Source: Candidatus Hodarchaeum mangrovi
GTDB lineage: Archaea > Asgardarchaeota > Heimdallarchaeia > Hodarchaeales > Hodarchaeaceae
DNA: 64,000 nucleotides
Direction: 5' to 3'
NCBI GenBank assembly: GCA_016839515.1
Contig: JAEOUE010000254.1
Location: 1 to 64,000 of the forward strand
Below are positions 30,746 through 40,206 of this stretch, piece after piece. Under the pieces are notes generated by a model. That model had not been told where the DNA came from, did no database searches, and saw only the letters and a list, made by a program, of their open reading frames with translations. The position numbers and the translations under genes are program-made. Position 1 is the first letter of the stretch. Every line of letters begins with the position of its first letter.

Positions 30746-31702
30746 ATGCAAGCATTTTACAATAGAATTGTGACATTTATTGTTTTAAACAGATTATTAA
30801 TAGGTGTTCTCTTTGGAGTACCCTTTATGCTATTTGGTTTTTTCACAGAATTAGCTATAATGGGATGGGAAGGGTCAGTATTAGCGGATTCTTGGATACG
30901 CTTATTATCAGCCCTTGGAGTATCCGTGTTTCTACTACCGTATATTTGGATGAGTAATGATTACTATGATGCACCCTTTGATCGACTTGATGAAAAAAAA
31001 CGAGAACTTAATTATTTCTGTAAAACAAATATCCAGAAAAAACCGATATTGGCTTTTTCATTACTTTTAACACCAATTATCATAAGTTTGGTTTTTAGTT
31101 TCATAAATGGAATTGAAAGTGTTTTTTTATGGGGTATTATTCTAATAGTAGGCCATTTTTACAATGCCCCTCCTATTAGATTTAAAGAGCGTCTCTTTTT
31201 TGATTTCTTCACCCATGGATTATATGCATCAGGACTATTTTTTCTCTTAGGAGGAGTTGTTTTAACCTCGATTTCCCAATTACTTCAGCAACCGATTTTT
31301 TTACTTTTATTCGTTTTTTCAATAATAGATGGATCTTGGATTCAATTTAGTGCACAGCTAAAGGATTATGAAATTGATAAAATTGGCAAACAAAAGACAA
31401 CTAGCATTTTAATTGGTAAAAACTCAAGTCTCATTCTTCTACAAGGTTTAGTATGCAGTATGCTTCTCATACTACCATTATATTTGATTATCAATACTAC
31501 TTTGAGAAAATTTTTTCCAGATTATCTAATCTTATTTGCGTTAATTATTTCAATTATTTCTATAATACTCTATATAAAACAGTTATACATGGTACGAGAA
31601 GATTTTATGAAGATACGCAAAATGTCTGGATGGGTAAGAAGACATTTTGTGTATAGTTTTGGAATCATTGCTGTACTGTTCATTAATTGCCCTTTTGGGT
31701 GA
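30746..31702 (+). CDS. UbiA-family prenyltransferase
   Basis: NDYYDAPFD (NDxxDxxxD) and KDYEIDKIGKQKTTSILIG motifs plus multiple TM helices. Confidence 0.88.
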   Translation: MQAFYNRIVTFIVLNRLLIGVLFGVPFMLFGFFTELAIMGWEGSVLADSWIRLLSALGVSVFLLPYIWMSNDYYDAPFDRLDEKKRELNYFCKTNIQKKPILAFSLLLTPIIISLVFSFINGIESVFLWGIILIVGHFYNAPPIRFKERLFFDFFTHGLYASGLFFLLGGVVLTSISQLLQQPIFLLLFVFSIIDGSWIQFSAQLKDYEIDKIGKQKTTSILIGKNSSLILLQGLVCSMLLILPLYLIINTTLRKFFPDYLILFALIISIISIILYIKQLYMVREDFMKIRKMSGWVRRHFVYSFGIIAVLFINCPFG

Positions 31703-31976
31703 ATTGTCTTTATATTTTGTCAGGAATTCATGATCCTGTTACTCTACCTCCAGAAACTCTAGATGAGAGTCAATAATCACCACATTTAATCCAGTGTACT
31801 CTTTAATAATGATCTCCTAAGATTGCAAGATTTAACGTATTAATGAAATAATTTTACCACATAGAAAATCTAAATAAACATTCACAAACTTTAGGGTTAA
31901 ATGAGTAATTTAAATTCATTTATTTCAACCAGAGTCTCAAGTTCGAGATTAAAGATGCAATCTGAAGGGTTTAAAT

Positions 31977-32885
31977 ATGGTAATTATCTATAAAACTTTT
32001 GAACCAGATCAAGGGCTCGAAGAAATTCAGGCTAGATTATACACCAAAGCAACTGGCATTAATGTTACTGGTGAGGAAATAAAAAAGAGAATTATAAAAG
32101 AGAGAATTAATCCCAATTTTCTTCGTTATGCATTCTCAAAAGAAGGAGAACCTTTGGCGTATATTCAGGCTCGAAAGGAAAGAAGTCATATTTACGCGAT
32201 TGGTTATCCTTGGGCGACTCCAAATTGTCCTTCAGATGTACAAGACAAGTTATTTGATGATCTGAGAAATTATCTCCTTGAAAAAAATCCAGATGAACTT
32301 AGATATTGGATTCATCACTCCTGGAAACACGTTGAATCGTTTTTTCTTAAAAAGGGCTTTAGAAAAGCTTTTAGTGGTTTTAGGTATGAGTTTGATGTTA
32401 CAGAACTCTCTAAGCGGGATGTATCACTTCCTGGTTTTACCTCACGCCTTGCAACTATTCAAGATCTAGAATTATTGATCAAGCTTGCACGAGAAGATGA
32501 GGAATTGGGGAAGGTACCTGAATTAACTGAAGAAGCTTTAAAATCTTATTTCACTGATAAAGTCCTGAAAGATGGTCATTGTATAGTGATCTCTAATGAA
32601 AAAGGAGAAATTATTAATGCAAGTGCCCCATTAAGAGATTTCCCTAATCCTGAACCTGATAATAAATATATGATTTTACGATTCACTGCAACGCGTCCTG
32701 GTTATCATGAGACATGGAAATTACTATTAGTTGAAATCGCTAAGGAGTGTATTAAAGCGGGGTGGATTAATCTTCCTTTAGGTGTTAATATTAGTGAAAA
32801 AAGTCTTCATGGACCAATTTTTGAAACTTTAAATCCACGAAAAATTCCTGGATATAATTTGTTTACCTTTACGGTTAAGAAATAA
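31977..32885 (+). CDS. GNAT-like N-acetyltransferase (possibly two GNAT folds)
   Basis: YAFSKEGEPLAYIQARKERSHIYAIGYPWATPNC, FLKKGFRKAFSGFRYEFDV, SRLATIQDLELLIKLAREDEE. Confidence 0.65.
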   Translation: MVIIYKTFEPDQGLEEIQARLYTKATGINVTGEEIKKRIIKERINPNFLRYAFSKEGEPLAYIQARKERSHIYAIGYPWATPNCPSDVQDKLFDDLRNYLLEKNPDELRYWIHHSWKHVESFFLKKGFRKAFSGFRYEFDVTELSKRDVSLPGFTSRLATIQDLELLIKLAREDEELGKVPELTEEALKSYFTDKVLKDGHCIVISNEKGEIINASAPLRDFPNPEPDNKYMILRFTATRPGYHETWKLLLVEIAKECIKAGWINLPLGVNISEKSLHGPIFETLNPRKIPGYNLFTFTVKK

Positions 32886-33993
32886 CCTGATGTCTTTTTT
32901 TACACTTTTGAAAAACTAGACAATAATGATGATGAACGTTTGAAACATAGGAATAAGGATACCCCCATATACCCATAAATTTCTGATCCTGCAACCAAAT
33001 AAATTCTTGTTTTAACTTGACATTAGGAAGCTCACGTAATTTTAGAGCAAATTCCCAAGCCAAAGGACACATTTTTCCATCTACTTGACGAATATTCTGA
33101 AGAATAACGACTATATAACCACAATCCTTTATTATTTTACAAAAATTGATAAATAGAGAAATTAATTGACCTAAATATTGATTATACTGTGGAATATTCC
33201 CTAAGTCACGTGAATCAGTACCATAGGTCTCATCATAGCCGTTTTCAACTCGTTGTTTAAGAGTTGATTTTACACCACCCCTCGATTCAGCTAAGATATT
33301 CCAATAAGGGGGTGATGTAAGTAATAAATCTGCTAAGGGAAATTCCTGTTCAAAAAAAATCTTCTTACAGTTATGTGAGTCATCATTTGCTAAATAATAA
33401 GTATTGGATCCATTTTCTATGTTTTCAATACGCTTTTTAGCATAATTAGCATATTTACTATTTAATTCAATCCCCCAACAGTTTCGATTTAACTCCTTTG
33501 CAGCAGCAAGTGTACTTCCTATTCCCATAAAGGGATCGAATACCCATCCATCTTTTTTAGTAAAAAATTTGATGAAATGTTTTGCTAATTCAGGCGGAAA
33601 ACTTGCGGGATGATCCTTGATCTCATATGGAAGATCTGAAGGTTTTCCATCAACAATCATCCAGCTTTTTGTGTGTCTTAACCATTCCTTTCCTGTTAGA
33701 TCATTTAACTGATTTTTTTCAGAGTATTTTCCTTTGAATTCAATATTGTATTCCAGATTTCGTGTTATACGACCTAAAGTGCGAAAAATTCGGGCAGTTT
33801 CAATGAAATTCCCTTGAAGAAAATATTCTTCAGCAGTTTTTAGTAATTTTTTAATATCAAACTGAGTCTTTTTAATCAGTTCAGACGAATTAGTCCTATT
33901 TGGAGAAATTTTGATTATTTTCTCCAAAACTGTAGCATTTAATGTCCAAGAACTTTCTTTAGGAGTAGTTCCTTCTTCTTTAGAATTTTTCAT
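32875..33993 (-). CDS. DNA methyltransferase (N4-cytosine/N6-adenine family)
   Basis: DPFMGIGSTLAAAKELNRNCWGIELNSKYANYAKKRIE (motif I) followed by LLTSPPYWNI (motif IV). Confidence 0.92.
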   Translation of the reverse strand: MKNSKEEGTTPKESSWTLNATVLEKIIKISPNRTNSSELIKKTQFDIKKLLKTAEEYFLQGNFIETARIFRTLGRITRNLEYNIEFKGKYSEKNQLNDLTGKEWLRHTKSWMIVDGKPSDLPYEIKDHPASFPPELAKHFIKFFTKKDGWVFDPFMGIGSTLAAAKELNRNCWGIELNSKYANYAKKRIENIENGSNTYYLANDDSHNCKKIFFEQEFPLADLLLTSPPYWNILAESRGGVKSTLKQRVENGYDETYGTDSRDLGNIPQYNQYLGQLISLFINFCKIIKDCGYIVVILQNIRQVDGKMCPLAWEFALKLRELPNVKLKQEFIWLQDQKFMGIWGYPYSYVSNVHHHYCLVFQKCKKRHQVIS

Positions 33994-34125
33994 TATGATT
34001 TTAATCTTTGCATAATGATTCTTATAACTCTCATGATCACTATTGAAAAATGAGAAATAATAACTTTACTTAAAAGAATATAGTGTTTTAAGAGGAGAAA
34101 GGTTTCCTAAAGTTTTTGGATAGAA

Positions 34126-34611
34126 TTATTTGTTTTTTATTAACAAATTATTATTCTCTGACAAGATTCCTTTATCAATCAAATGATTAATTGCTTCTTC
34201 TAATTTAAGATTGTCTGGAGGAGAATTTCCATTAGAAATTGCTTTTATTGTAGCATTCATTACAATTGCTGCTTTATTCTCGAATTTACCTTGAAAAGCA
34301 CCTAGAACCATCGATTCATATTCATCAAAATCACCTATAGGTTTTATTATTTCAACTTCTTTTTCTTCATCATCCGAATCAACATTTATTTTTGTTTTAT
34401 TCTTTAAGATTAATAAGTCCCCTTTCGATTCAATTGTGCCTTCTGATATTAACTCGTCAATTACCTCATTAATCTTATCTTTTGAAGGGAGTTTTTCCCC
34501 TCTTTGTGCTTTCTCTACCACAAATTGCATAATAAATGCTTGACGTTTTTCCATTTTGCTAGGAAAAGTATTTAATAATTGTTCCTTTAATTTTTTAGTC
34601 AATTTGCACAC
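34126..34611 (-). CDS. Duplicated winged-helix-like protein
   Basis: Two colinear halves: LKEQLLNTFPSKMEKRQAFIMQFVVEKAQRGEKLPSKDKINEVIDELISEGTIESKGDLLILKN and YESMVLGAFQGKFENKAAIVMNATIKAISNGNSPPDNLKLEEAINHLIDKGILSENNNLLIKNK; GTG start abuts the GTPase stop. Confidence 0.6.
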   Translation of the reverse strand: MCKLTKKLKEQLLNTFPSKMEKRQAFIMQFVVEKAQRGEKLPSKDKINEVIDELISEGTIESKGDLLILKNKTKINVDSDDEEKEVEIIKPIGDFDEYESMVLGAFQGKFENKAAIVMNATIKAISNGNSPPDNLKLEEAINHLIDKGILSENNNLLIKNK

Positions 34612-35172
34612 CTATTCTATATTCAGCTGACTTCGTTTCATCCTAGCCTTTAAAATCGTCTGAGACAATATTTCAATTGCTTCATGAACATTAGTTCCCA
34701 TTCGAGCTGAAGTAGGAAGATATGGAATTTCAAATGGAATATTCGGATTACTATCAAGAAACTCTTGTAATAATTCTTTATTGTATACTGCTGGTAAATC
34801 ACATTTATTTCCTAATACGATAAATGGTACTTCAGGTCCTGCATTGGTATGAAGTTCTTCACGCCATAATTTTAAGTTCTCCATAGATAGGGGTCTGGTA
34901 ACATCAAAAACCATAATACAGGCTCTTGAACCCTTGTAGAAAGGCCCCCGAACTAAATCAAATCGTCGTTGTCCAGCTAAATCCCAGAATTGGTATCGAA
35001 AAAGCTGGCCACTTGCACTTGTATATGGATATGTAGCAATATTTGCTCCAATGGTCAACAAATAAGTGGAATGAAACTCTCGTCCTAGTAAATATTCAAT
35101 AATACTGGTCTTTCCTACAGCTCCATCTCCAATTATTGTTATCTTGTAGTATTGACCAATATGAGGTTCCAT
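34612..35172 (-). CDS. Ras/Rab-like small GTPase
   Basis: GDGAVGKTSI, FWDLAGQRRFD, GNKCDL, TSARMGTNV. Confidence 0.93.
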   Translation of the reverse strand: MEPHIGQYYKITIIGDGAVGKTSIIEYLLGREFHSTYLLTIGANIATYPYTSASGQLFRYQFWDLAGQRRFDLVRGPFYKGSRACIMVFDVTRPLSMENLKLWREELHTNAGPEVPFIVLGNKCDLPAVYNKELLQEFLDSNPNIPFEIPYLPTSARMGTNVHEAIEILSQTILKARMKRSQLNIE

Positions 35173-35424
35173 TGTTATGCTTCACAACAACCTATTAGTT
35201 CCAATTATTTGAGAGCTCTAGAAGAAAACCAATCCTCATTTCTTATATTCATTTGCAATTAAATTTCAAAACTAAATCTATTTCAAATAACCCAAAGCGG
35301 TAATTTCCTAGATTTTCTCTTCTTTTGTGAAAAAAACGTTTTAACGCTATTCAATCCTCTACAAGGAATTGTGAATGCTTCAAATTAATGATTACGGAAT
35401 AGAATATATTCATTTAACACTAAT

Positions 35425-35661
35425 TTATCCTTCTTCATAATCTGGGGTTTCAAGCTTATAAAAAACACCTGTTCCTTTCAATGTTTCGTGAATTTTAATT
35501 GATAATTCCAAGATATCATGAACAGTAATATCTCTTCCCCAATCATATTCTAAATCATATTTACCTGTTATAGGTTTGAATCCTAGTCCAGTTAATCGTT
35601 GCATTACTAATAAAGGATTTTCTCCACTTGATGAATGAAAAAGGATTAGAAAAGTTTTCAT
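35425..35661 (-). CDS. Small uncharacterised protein
   Basis: MKTFLILFHSSSGENPLLVMQRLTGLGFKPITGKYDLEYDWGRD...; protein-like composition, isolated frame. Confidence 0.5.
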   Translation of the reverse strand: MKTFLILFHSSSGENPLLVMQRLTGLGFKPITGKYDLEYDWGRDITVHDILELSIKIHETLKGTGVFYKLETPDYEEG

Positions 35662-35738
35662 AATTATCTATTTCTGAGTGATGATCTTAAAAAATATTCT
35701 ATTTTAATTTAGATAAAAAATCAAATTTCTATAAAATG

Positions 35739-36224
35739 CTAGGGTGTTGAAAATTCACATGAATAAAAGCTAAAAGGTCTTGGATAAGGAAAAACAGGAC
35801 GAATAAGTATCTTAAATGATCTAGGAGTGTCTTTTAATATGAAATCAACTTTTGATTTTTCTCTACCTTTTAATTCAATCGTTTGCAAGTATTTTTCATC
35901 ATGAAATACTTGAATTGAATTCTGAGTTTCTTCTGCTTTTATAGATAGACTGATTTTAAGTAATTCATACTGTAAATTGCCAGAAACTTTGATTTCAATG
36001 TATGAATAGTTCCAATAATCCTTCTCAAGAAGGTTTGAATTTTCATAATTTAATCTACCCATAAGGACTACTTTATTCTCATTCCATTGATCAGTTATTG
36101 AATACTCCTGACCATAGGAATACCCTCCATATGTAATTAACATTGCTGTAAACATATTTCCCATTATACAAGGAAATTGGGGAGAAATTGTTAATCTTGG
36201 TTCATCATTTAGCATAACAATCAA
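35739..36224 (-). CDS. Uncharacterised protein, predicted beta-rich
   Basis: 161-aa frame without overlapping competitors. Confidence 0.5.
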   Translation of the reverse strand: MIVMLNDEPRLTISPQFPCIMGNMFTAMLITYGGYSYGQEYSITDQWNENKVVLMGRLNYENSNLLEKDYWNYSYIEIKVSGNLQYELLKISLSIKAEETQNSIQVFHDEKYLQTIELKGREKSKVDFILKDTPRSFKILIRPVFPYPRPFSFYSCEFSTP

Positions 36225-36335
36225 AAAAAGGAAAGATAAAGTTAAATTTATTTTCTTTTTTCGTAAGTAATCCCTTTTGTAAACAACTTATTTTAGTCAG
36301 ATTGATAAATAATAATTAAATCTGGTGGACAAGAG

Positions 36336-38144
36336 CTGATAGAGAGTCATCATATAGATAAAACGTTTCTTCATCCACGTTATTACCGGAATTTTCTGAC
36401 ATGGATACTTGGACATTTATTATCTCATAAACAGTTATTTATTTTAGGATATTTTCTGCTTTTTATAGGAACAAGCTTAGGGATCATCATTCCATTAATA
36501 CTACGCTATTATTTTGATGAAGCAATCTATTCAGGAAGAATAAATGTTATTTTACTTGTTTGTTTTGTCTTTCTTGGCATTTATCTTTTCAATTTCGTAT
36601 CTCAAGCCTTTGGTGCTTACATCAATGCACGTTTCAGTGAAAAGGTAGTGAGGGACGTTCAGGTTGAATTTTTTCAGTCAATTCATTCGAAATCCATGGC
36701 TTTTCATGACTCTGCTCGGATTGGAGAACTCCTTGCTATGGCAACATCAGACTCACGTCAATTATCTTGGATGTTGATTAGTATTCTAATGTTTGCTTTG
36801 GCGATCTTTACAACCTTCGCTAGTCTATTAGCAATGTTCACATTAAATATTCAGCTTTTTTTCATCTTTCTAGGCTTTATTCCATTTATTCTCTTTAGTA
36901 TGTTCACTTATGGCAAATCATTAGGCCCTGTGTCAATTAAAAGGCAAGAACTATTTGCAAAATGGCAAGCAACACTCCAAGAAAATCTAGCAGGTATTAG
37001 GGTTTTACGTACCTTATCAAATCGAAATCAAGAATTCAAAAAATATGATGAGGATTTAAAAGCTGTACGAGAAGTTTTAACTGAACGAGGGATAAAATCA
37101 GCTCGTTATTATCCAATTTTGATTTTATATATCGCTTTAGGGATCGACTTTATTATCGGGGGTTATTTAGTCTTTTTAGGAGAAATTACACCAGGAACTT
37201 TAATTGCATTCAATAGTTTGATCCTTCTCCTTCAAGGTCCTAGTGAATTTATCCGATTTACTGTATTTCTAGGGTCAATGGGATTTGCAGGTGGAAACCG
37301 TGTATTTTCAGTTATTTCTAAACAGCAACAATTAGTTGATGGTAAAATAGACTTGGAAAAAGTTCATGGTGATATTGAATTCAAAAATGTTACTTTTCGG
37401 TATAATCCAGAAGGCCCTGATGTTTTAAAAAACATCAATTTAAAAATTCAATCTGGTCAGATGGTAGCTATCATTGGACATACTGGGTGTGGAAAAACTA
37501 CCCTCTCAAAACTTGTTCAAAGGCTTTATGACCCTGTTGAAGGAGATATCTTGGTTGATGGTAAAAATATTAAGAATTTTCCTATTGATCAATATCGAAG
37601 ACAAATTGGTGTCATTGAGCAGGATATTTTTCTTTTTTCAGCTTCAATTCGAGAAAATATCCTTTATGGATGTGGAAAACTCCATCCTGAATTAGAGAAG
37701 AGAATGATTGAAGTAGCTAAATTAGCACAGATTCATGACTTTATTTCTACCTTACCAAATCAATATAATACTGTTATAGGAGAGCGAGGGGTCACATTAT
37801 CGGGAGGACAAAGACAAAGATTAGCTCTTGCTCGAGCTTTTATGATAGATCCTCCTATTTTAATTTTAGATGATTCAACTAGCGCAGTTGATTCAAAAAC
37901 GGAAGTTAAAATTCAAAACGCAATAAATAATCTTTTATATGCTCGGACAACCTTGATTGTAACCCATAGACTCTCTACAATAAGAAAAGCTGATTTAGTA
38001 GTTTTAATGAAAGGAGGAGAAATTGAAGATATAGGTACTCATGACGAATTATACCTACGGAATGAAGAATATGCAAGTATTTTCAAGCAGTTTGAAGATC
38101 TTCCAGCTATTCCAACAGAACTATTAGTAGAGGAGGAGATTTAA
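36336..38144 (+). CDS. ABC exporter (TM domain plus ATPase), half-transporter A; start extended upstream of the ORF-track call
   Basis: GHTGCGKTTLSKLVQRLYDPVEG (Walker A), LSGGQRQRLALARAFMIDPPILILDDSTSAVD. In-frame upstream codons read IESHHIDKTFLHPRYYRNFLTWILGHLLSHKQLFILGYFLLFIGTSLGIIIPLILRYYFDEAIYSGRINVILLVCFVFLGIYLFNFVSQAFGAYINARFSEKV, i.e. the missing first TM helices. Confidence 0.8.
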   Translation: MIESHHIDKTFLHPRYYRNFLTWILGHLLSHKQLFILGYFLLFIGTSLGIIIPLILRYYFDEAIYSGRINVILLVCFVFLGIYLFNFVSQAFGAYINARFSEKVVRDVQVEFFQSIHSKSMAFHDSARIGELLAMATSDSRQLSWMLISILMFALAIFTTFASLLAMFTLNIQLFFIFLGFIPFILFSMFTYGKSLGPVSIKRQELFAKWQATLQENLAGIRVLRTLSNRNQEFKKYDEDLKAVREVLTERGIKSARYYPILILYIALGIDFIIGGYLVFLGEITPGTLIAFNSLILLLQGPSEFIRFTVFLGSMGFAGGNRVFSVISKQQQLVDGKIDLEKVHGDIEFKNVTFRYNPEGPDVLKNINLKIQSGQMVAIIGHTGCGKTTLSKLVQRLYDPVEGDILVDGKNIKNFPIDQYRRQIGVIEQDIFLFSASIRENILYGCGKLHPELEKRMIEVAKLAQIHDFISTLPNQYNTVIGERGVTLSGGQRQRLALARAFMIDPPILILDDSTSAVDSKTEVKIQNAINNLLYARTTLIVTHRLSTIRKADLVVLMKGGEIEDIGTHDELYLRNEEYASIFKQFEDLPAIPTELLVEEEI

Positions 38145-39995
38145 TTGGCTTGGCACATAATGGGAGCATTACGCTCAGAGAAATATGACAAAAAATATTC
38201 AGAAAAGGAAATATCAAAACGGCTAGCTCCATACATGCTAAAATATAAGAAATTATTGGCATTAATTACTATTTTTTCCCTTTTAGGAGCTCTAACATCT
38301 ATTATAGCTCCTCTAGTTATGGGAATAGGATTTGATGAACTATTCAAAGGAGTGGAGAGTCAGTCTCTTGATTTAATCATTCTTATTTCCATTACATACT
38401 TCTTACTCCTTACTTTCGAATGGATTTTCAATTACTTCTCTCAAATAAATAGTTCAATTCTTCAGGCAAATGTTACATATGATCTTCGTCGCAAATTATT
38501 TGAACGTATTAATCAACATGAATTAGCTTTTTTTGATGCAAATAAAACAGGAAAAATAATGTCTCGAGTCAGTGGAGATACATTTCAGCTCGGGGGAGTC
38601 TTAACTTCTATTATGGATCTTGGCTCAGTCATTCTACGAGCAGGGTTAATTCTCACAACAATGTTTTTTCTAGATTGGCAATTAACACTATTTTCGTTAT
38701 TGATCTTTCCTTTTCTTTTTCTGATTGTTTTTGTATTTCGTAGAGTATTCAGACAATATTCTTTACTCCAGATGCGAGCTGAAGCGACATTAAATGCCTT
38801 TGTTGAGGAACAGATAAGTGGAATTCAGATTACTAAATCCTTTGGTCAAGAACAAAACGTTTTACAAAGTTTTGAAGAACTTCAGAACACCAAAGTTAAG
38901 GTAAATATTAAACAAGCGACTCTTTTCAGAGCTGTTGGACCTTTATTTGATTTAATTGCTGCAATAGGATTAACACTTATATTATTTGGAGGAGGTATTA
39001 CAATAACCCAAACTCCTTCTTTGTTAACTCCAGGTCTTCTTTATTTATTTATCACATATCTTCGACAACTTTTTCAACCTTTGATTGCACTATCTACTTT
39101 TTATGCTTCTTTACAAGGAGGATTTGCTTCTGGAGAAAGGATCTTTTCATTAATGGATGTACCAGTTGAATTAAATGAAGGTCATCTAATATGTCCTCCT
39201 TTAAACGGTGAAATAGAGTTTAAAGACATTAATTTTGGATATAATTTAACCACTTCAGTTCTAAAAGACTTTAATCTTCACATACCATCAGGTCAAACAT
39301 TAGCGATTGTAGGCGAAACAGGAGCTGGGAAAAGTACTATAACATCTTTGTTAGCCCGGTTTTATGAATACAATTCTGGGGAAATTATTTTAAATGGAAA
39401 TCTTTGTCTTAAAGATTTAGATGCAGATTCATTAAGAAATCAATTAGGCTATGTACTTCAAGAACCATTCCTGTTTTCTGGAACCATTAGAGATAATTTA
39501 CTCCTTGGATCTCCATCAGCTACTGAAAATGATCTACAATGGGCCATTAAAACCGTCAATGCTGACTCTTTCATCAGTATGCTCCCCAAAGGATTAGATA
39601 CACCGATAAAAGAACGAGGACGAGGACTATCTCAAGGACAAAAGCAGTTACTCTCTTTAGCACGAATATTACTCAAAGATCCTAAGATATTATTGTTAGA
39701 TGAAGCAACAGCGTCAGTAGATGCATATACTGAACATATGATTCAAAAAGCATTGGAGATTGTATTCAAAGATAGAACAACAATTGTGATTGCGCATCGA
39801 TTATCAACTATCTTAAAAGCAGATCGAATTATAGTCCTAGATAAGGGCCAGATTATTGATTCTGGTACTCACCAAGAGCTAATCAATAAGCCAGGAGCAT
39901 ACCGAGATCTATATTATACCTATTATGCTCACCAAGGTGCTCTTGAGGAATTAAAATTAAAACAGAAAGAAATACACATACTAGTGGAGGATTAA
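38145..39995 (+). CDS. ABC exporter (TM domain plus ATPase), half-transporter B
   Basis: GETGAGKSTITSLLARFYEY, LSQGQKQLLSLARILLKDPKILLLDEATASVD; adjacent to half A. Confidence 0.95.
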   Translation: MAWHIMGALRSEKYDKKYSEKEISKRLAPYMLKYKKLLALITIFSLLGALTSIIAPLVMGIGFDELFKGVESQSLDLIILISITYFLLLTFEWIFNYFSQINSSILQANVTYDLRRKLFERINQHELAFFDANKTGKIMSRVSGDTFQLGGVLTSIMDLGSVILRAGLILTTMFFLDWQLTLFSLLIFPFLFLIVFVFRRVFRQYSLLQMRAEATLNAFVEEQISGIQITKSFGQEQNVLQSFEELQNTKVKVNIKQATLFRAVGPLFDLIAAIGLTLILFGGGITITQTPSLLTPGLLYLFITYLRQLFQPLIALSTFYASLQGGFASGERIFSLMDVPVELNEGHLICPPLNGEIEFKDINFGYNLTTSVLKDFNLHIPSGQTLAIVGETGAGKSTITSLLARFYEYNSGEIILNGNLCLKDLDADSLRNQLGYVLQEPFLFSGTIRDNLLLGSPSATENDLQWAIKTVNADSFISMLPKGLDTPIKERGRGLSQGQKQLLSLARILLKDPKILLLDEATASVDAYTEHMIQKALEIVFKDRTTIVIAHRLSTILKADRIIVLDKGQIIDSGTHQELINKPGAYRDLYYTYYAHQGALEELKLKQKEIHILVED

Positions 39996-39998
39996 TTT

Positions 39999-40184
39999 AT
40001 GACTCAGATGTTAAAATGTAAAGAATGTGATGAAACACAACCTATTCCATTACATTGTGGGAAAGCAATGCATATTGAGAAATATGAAGGAAAAGAAATG
40101 CTAATTTGTTGGATGGGGGCTAATTGTGGAATCAAGGAATTACCAATTCATCACGGTAAGCCAATGATGATAGTAGATATATGA
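39999..40184 (+). CDS. 61-aa putative metal-binding protein with duplicated H(C/H)GK(A/P)M motif
   Basis: CKECDETQPIPLHCGKAMHIEKYEGKEMLICWMGANCGIKELPIHHGKPMMIV; starts 3 nt after the ABC gene stop. Confidence 0.7.
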   Translation: MTQMLKCKECDETQPIPLHCGKAMHIEKYEGKEMLICWMGANCGIKELPIHHGKPMMIVDI

Positions 40185-40206
40185 AAACATATTCATTATA
40201 TTATTT

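Noticed and set aside
31703-31976. Short + strand open stretch GIHDPVTLPPETLDESQ after the UbiA gene
   Set aside because: Too short and without a start; likely chance.
34126-34611. Possible Vps25/ESCRT-II homologue because of tandem winged-helix-like repeats
   Set aside because: Repeat symmetry is visible, but I cannot see family-specific residues; naming it ESCRT would be overreach.
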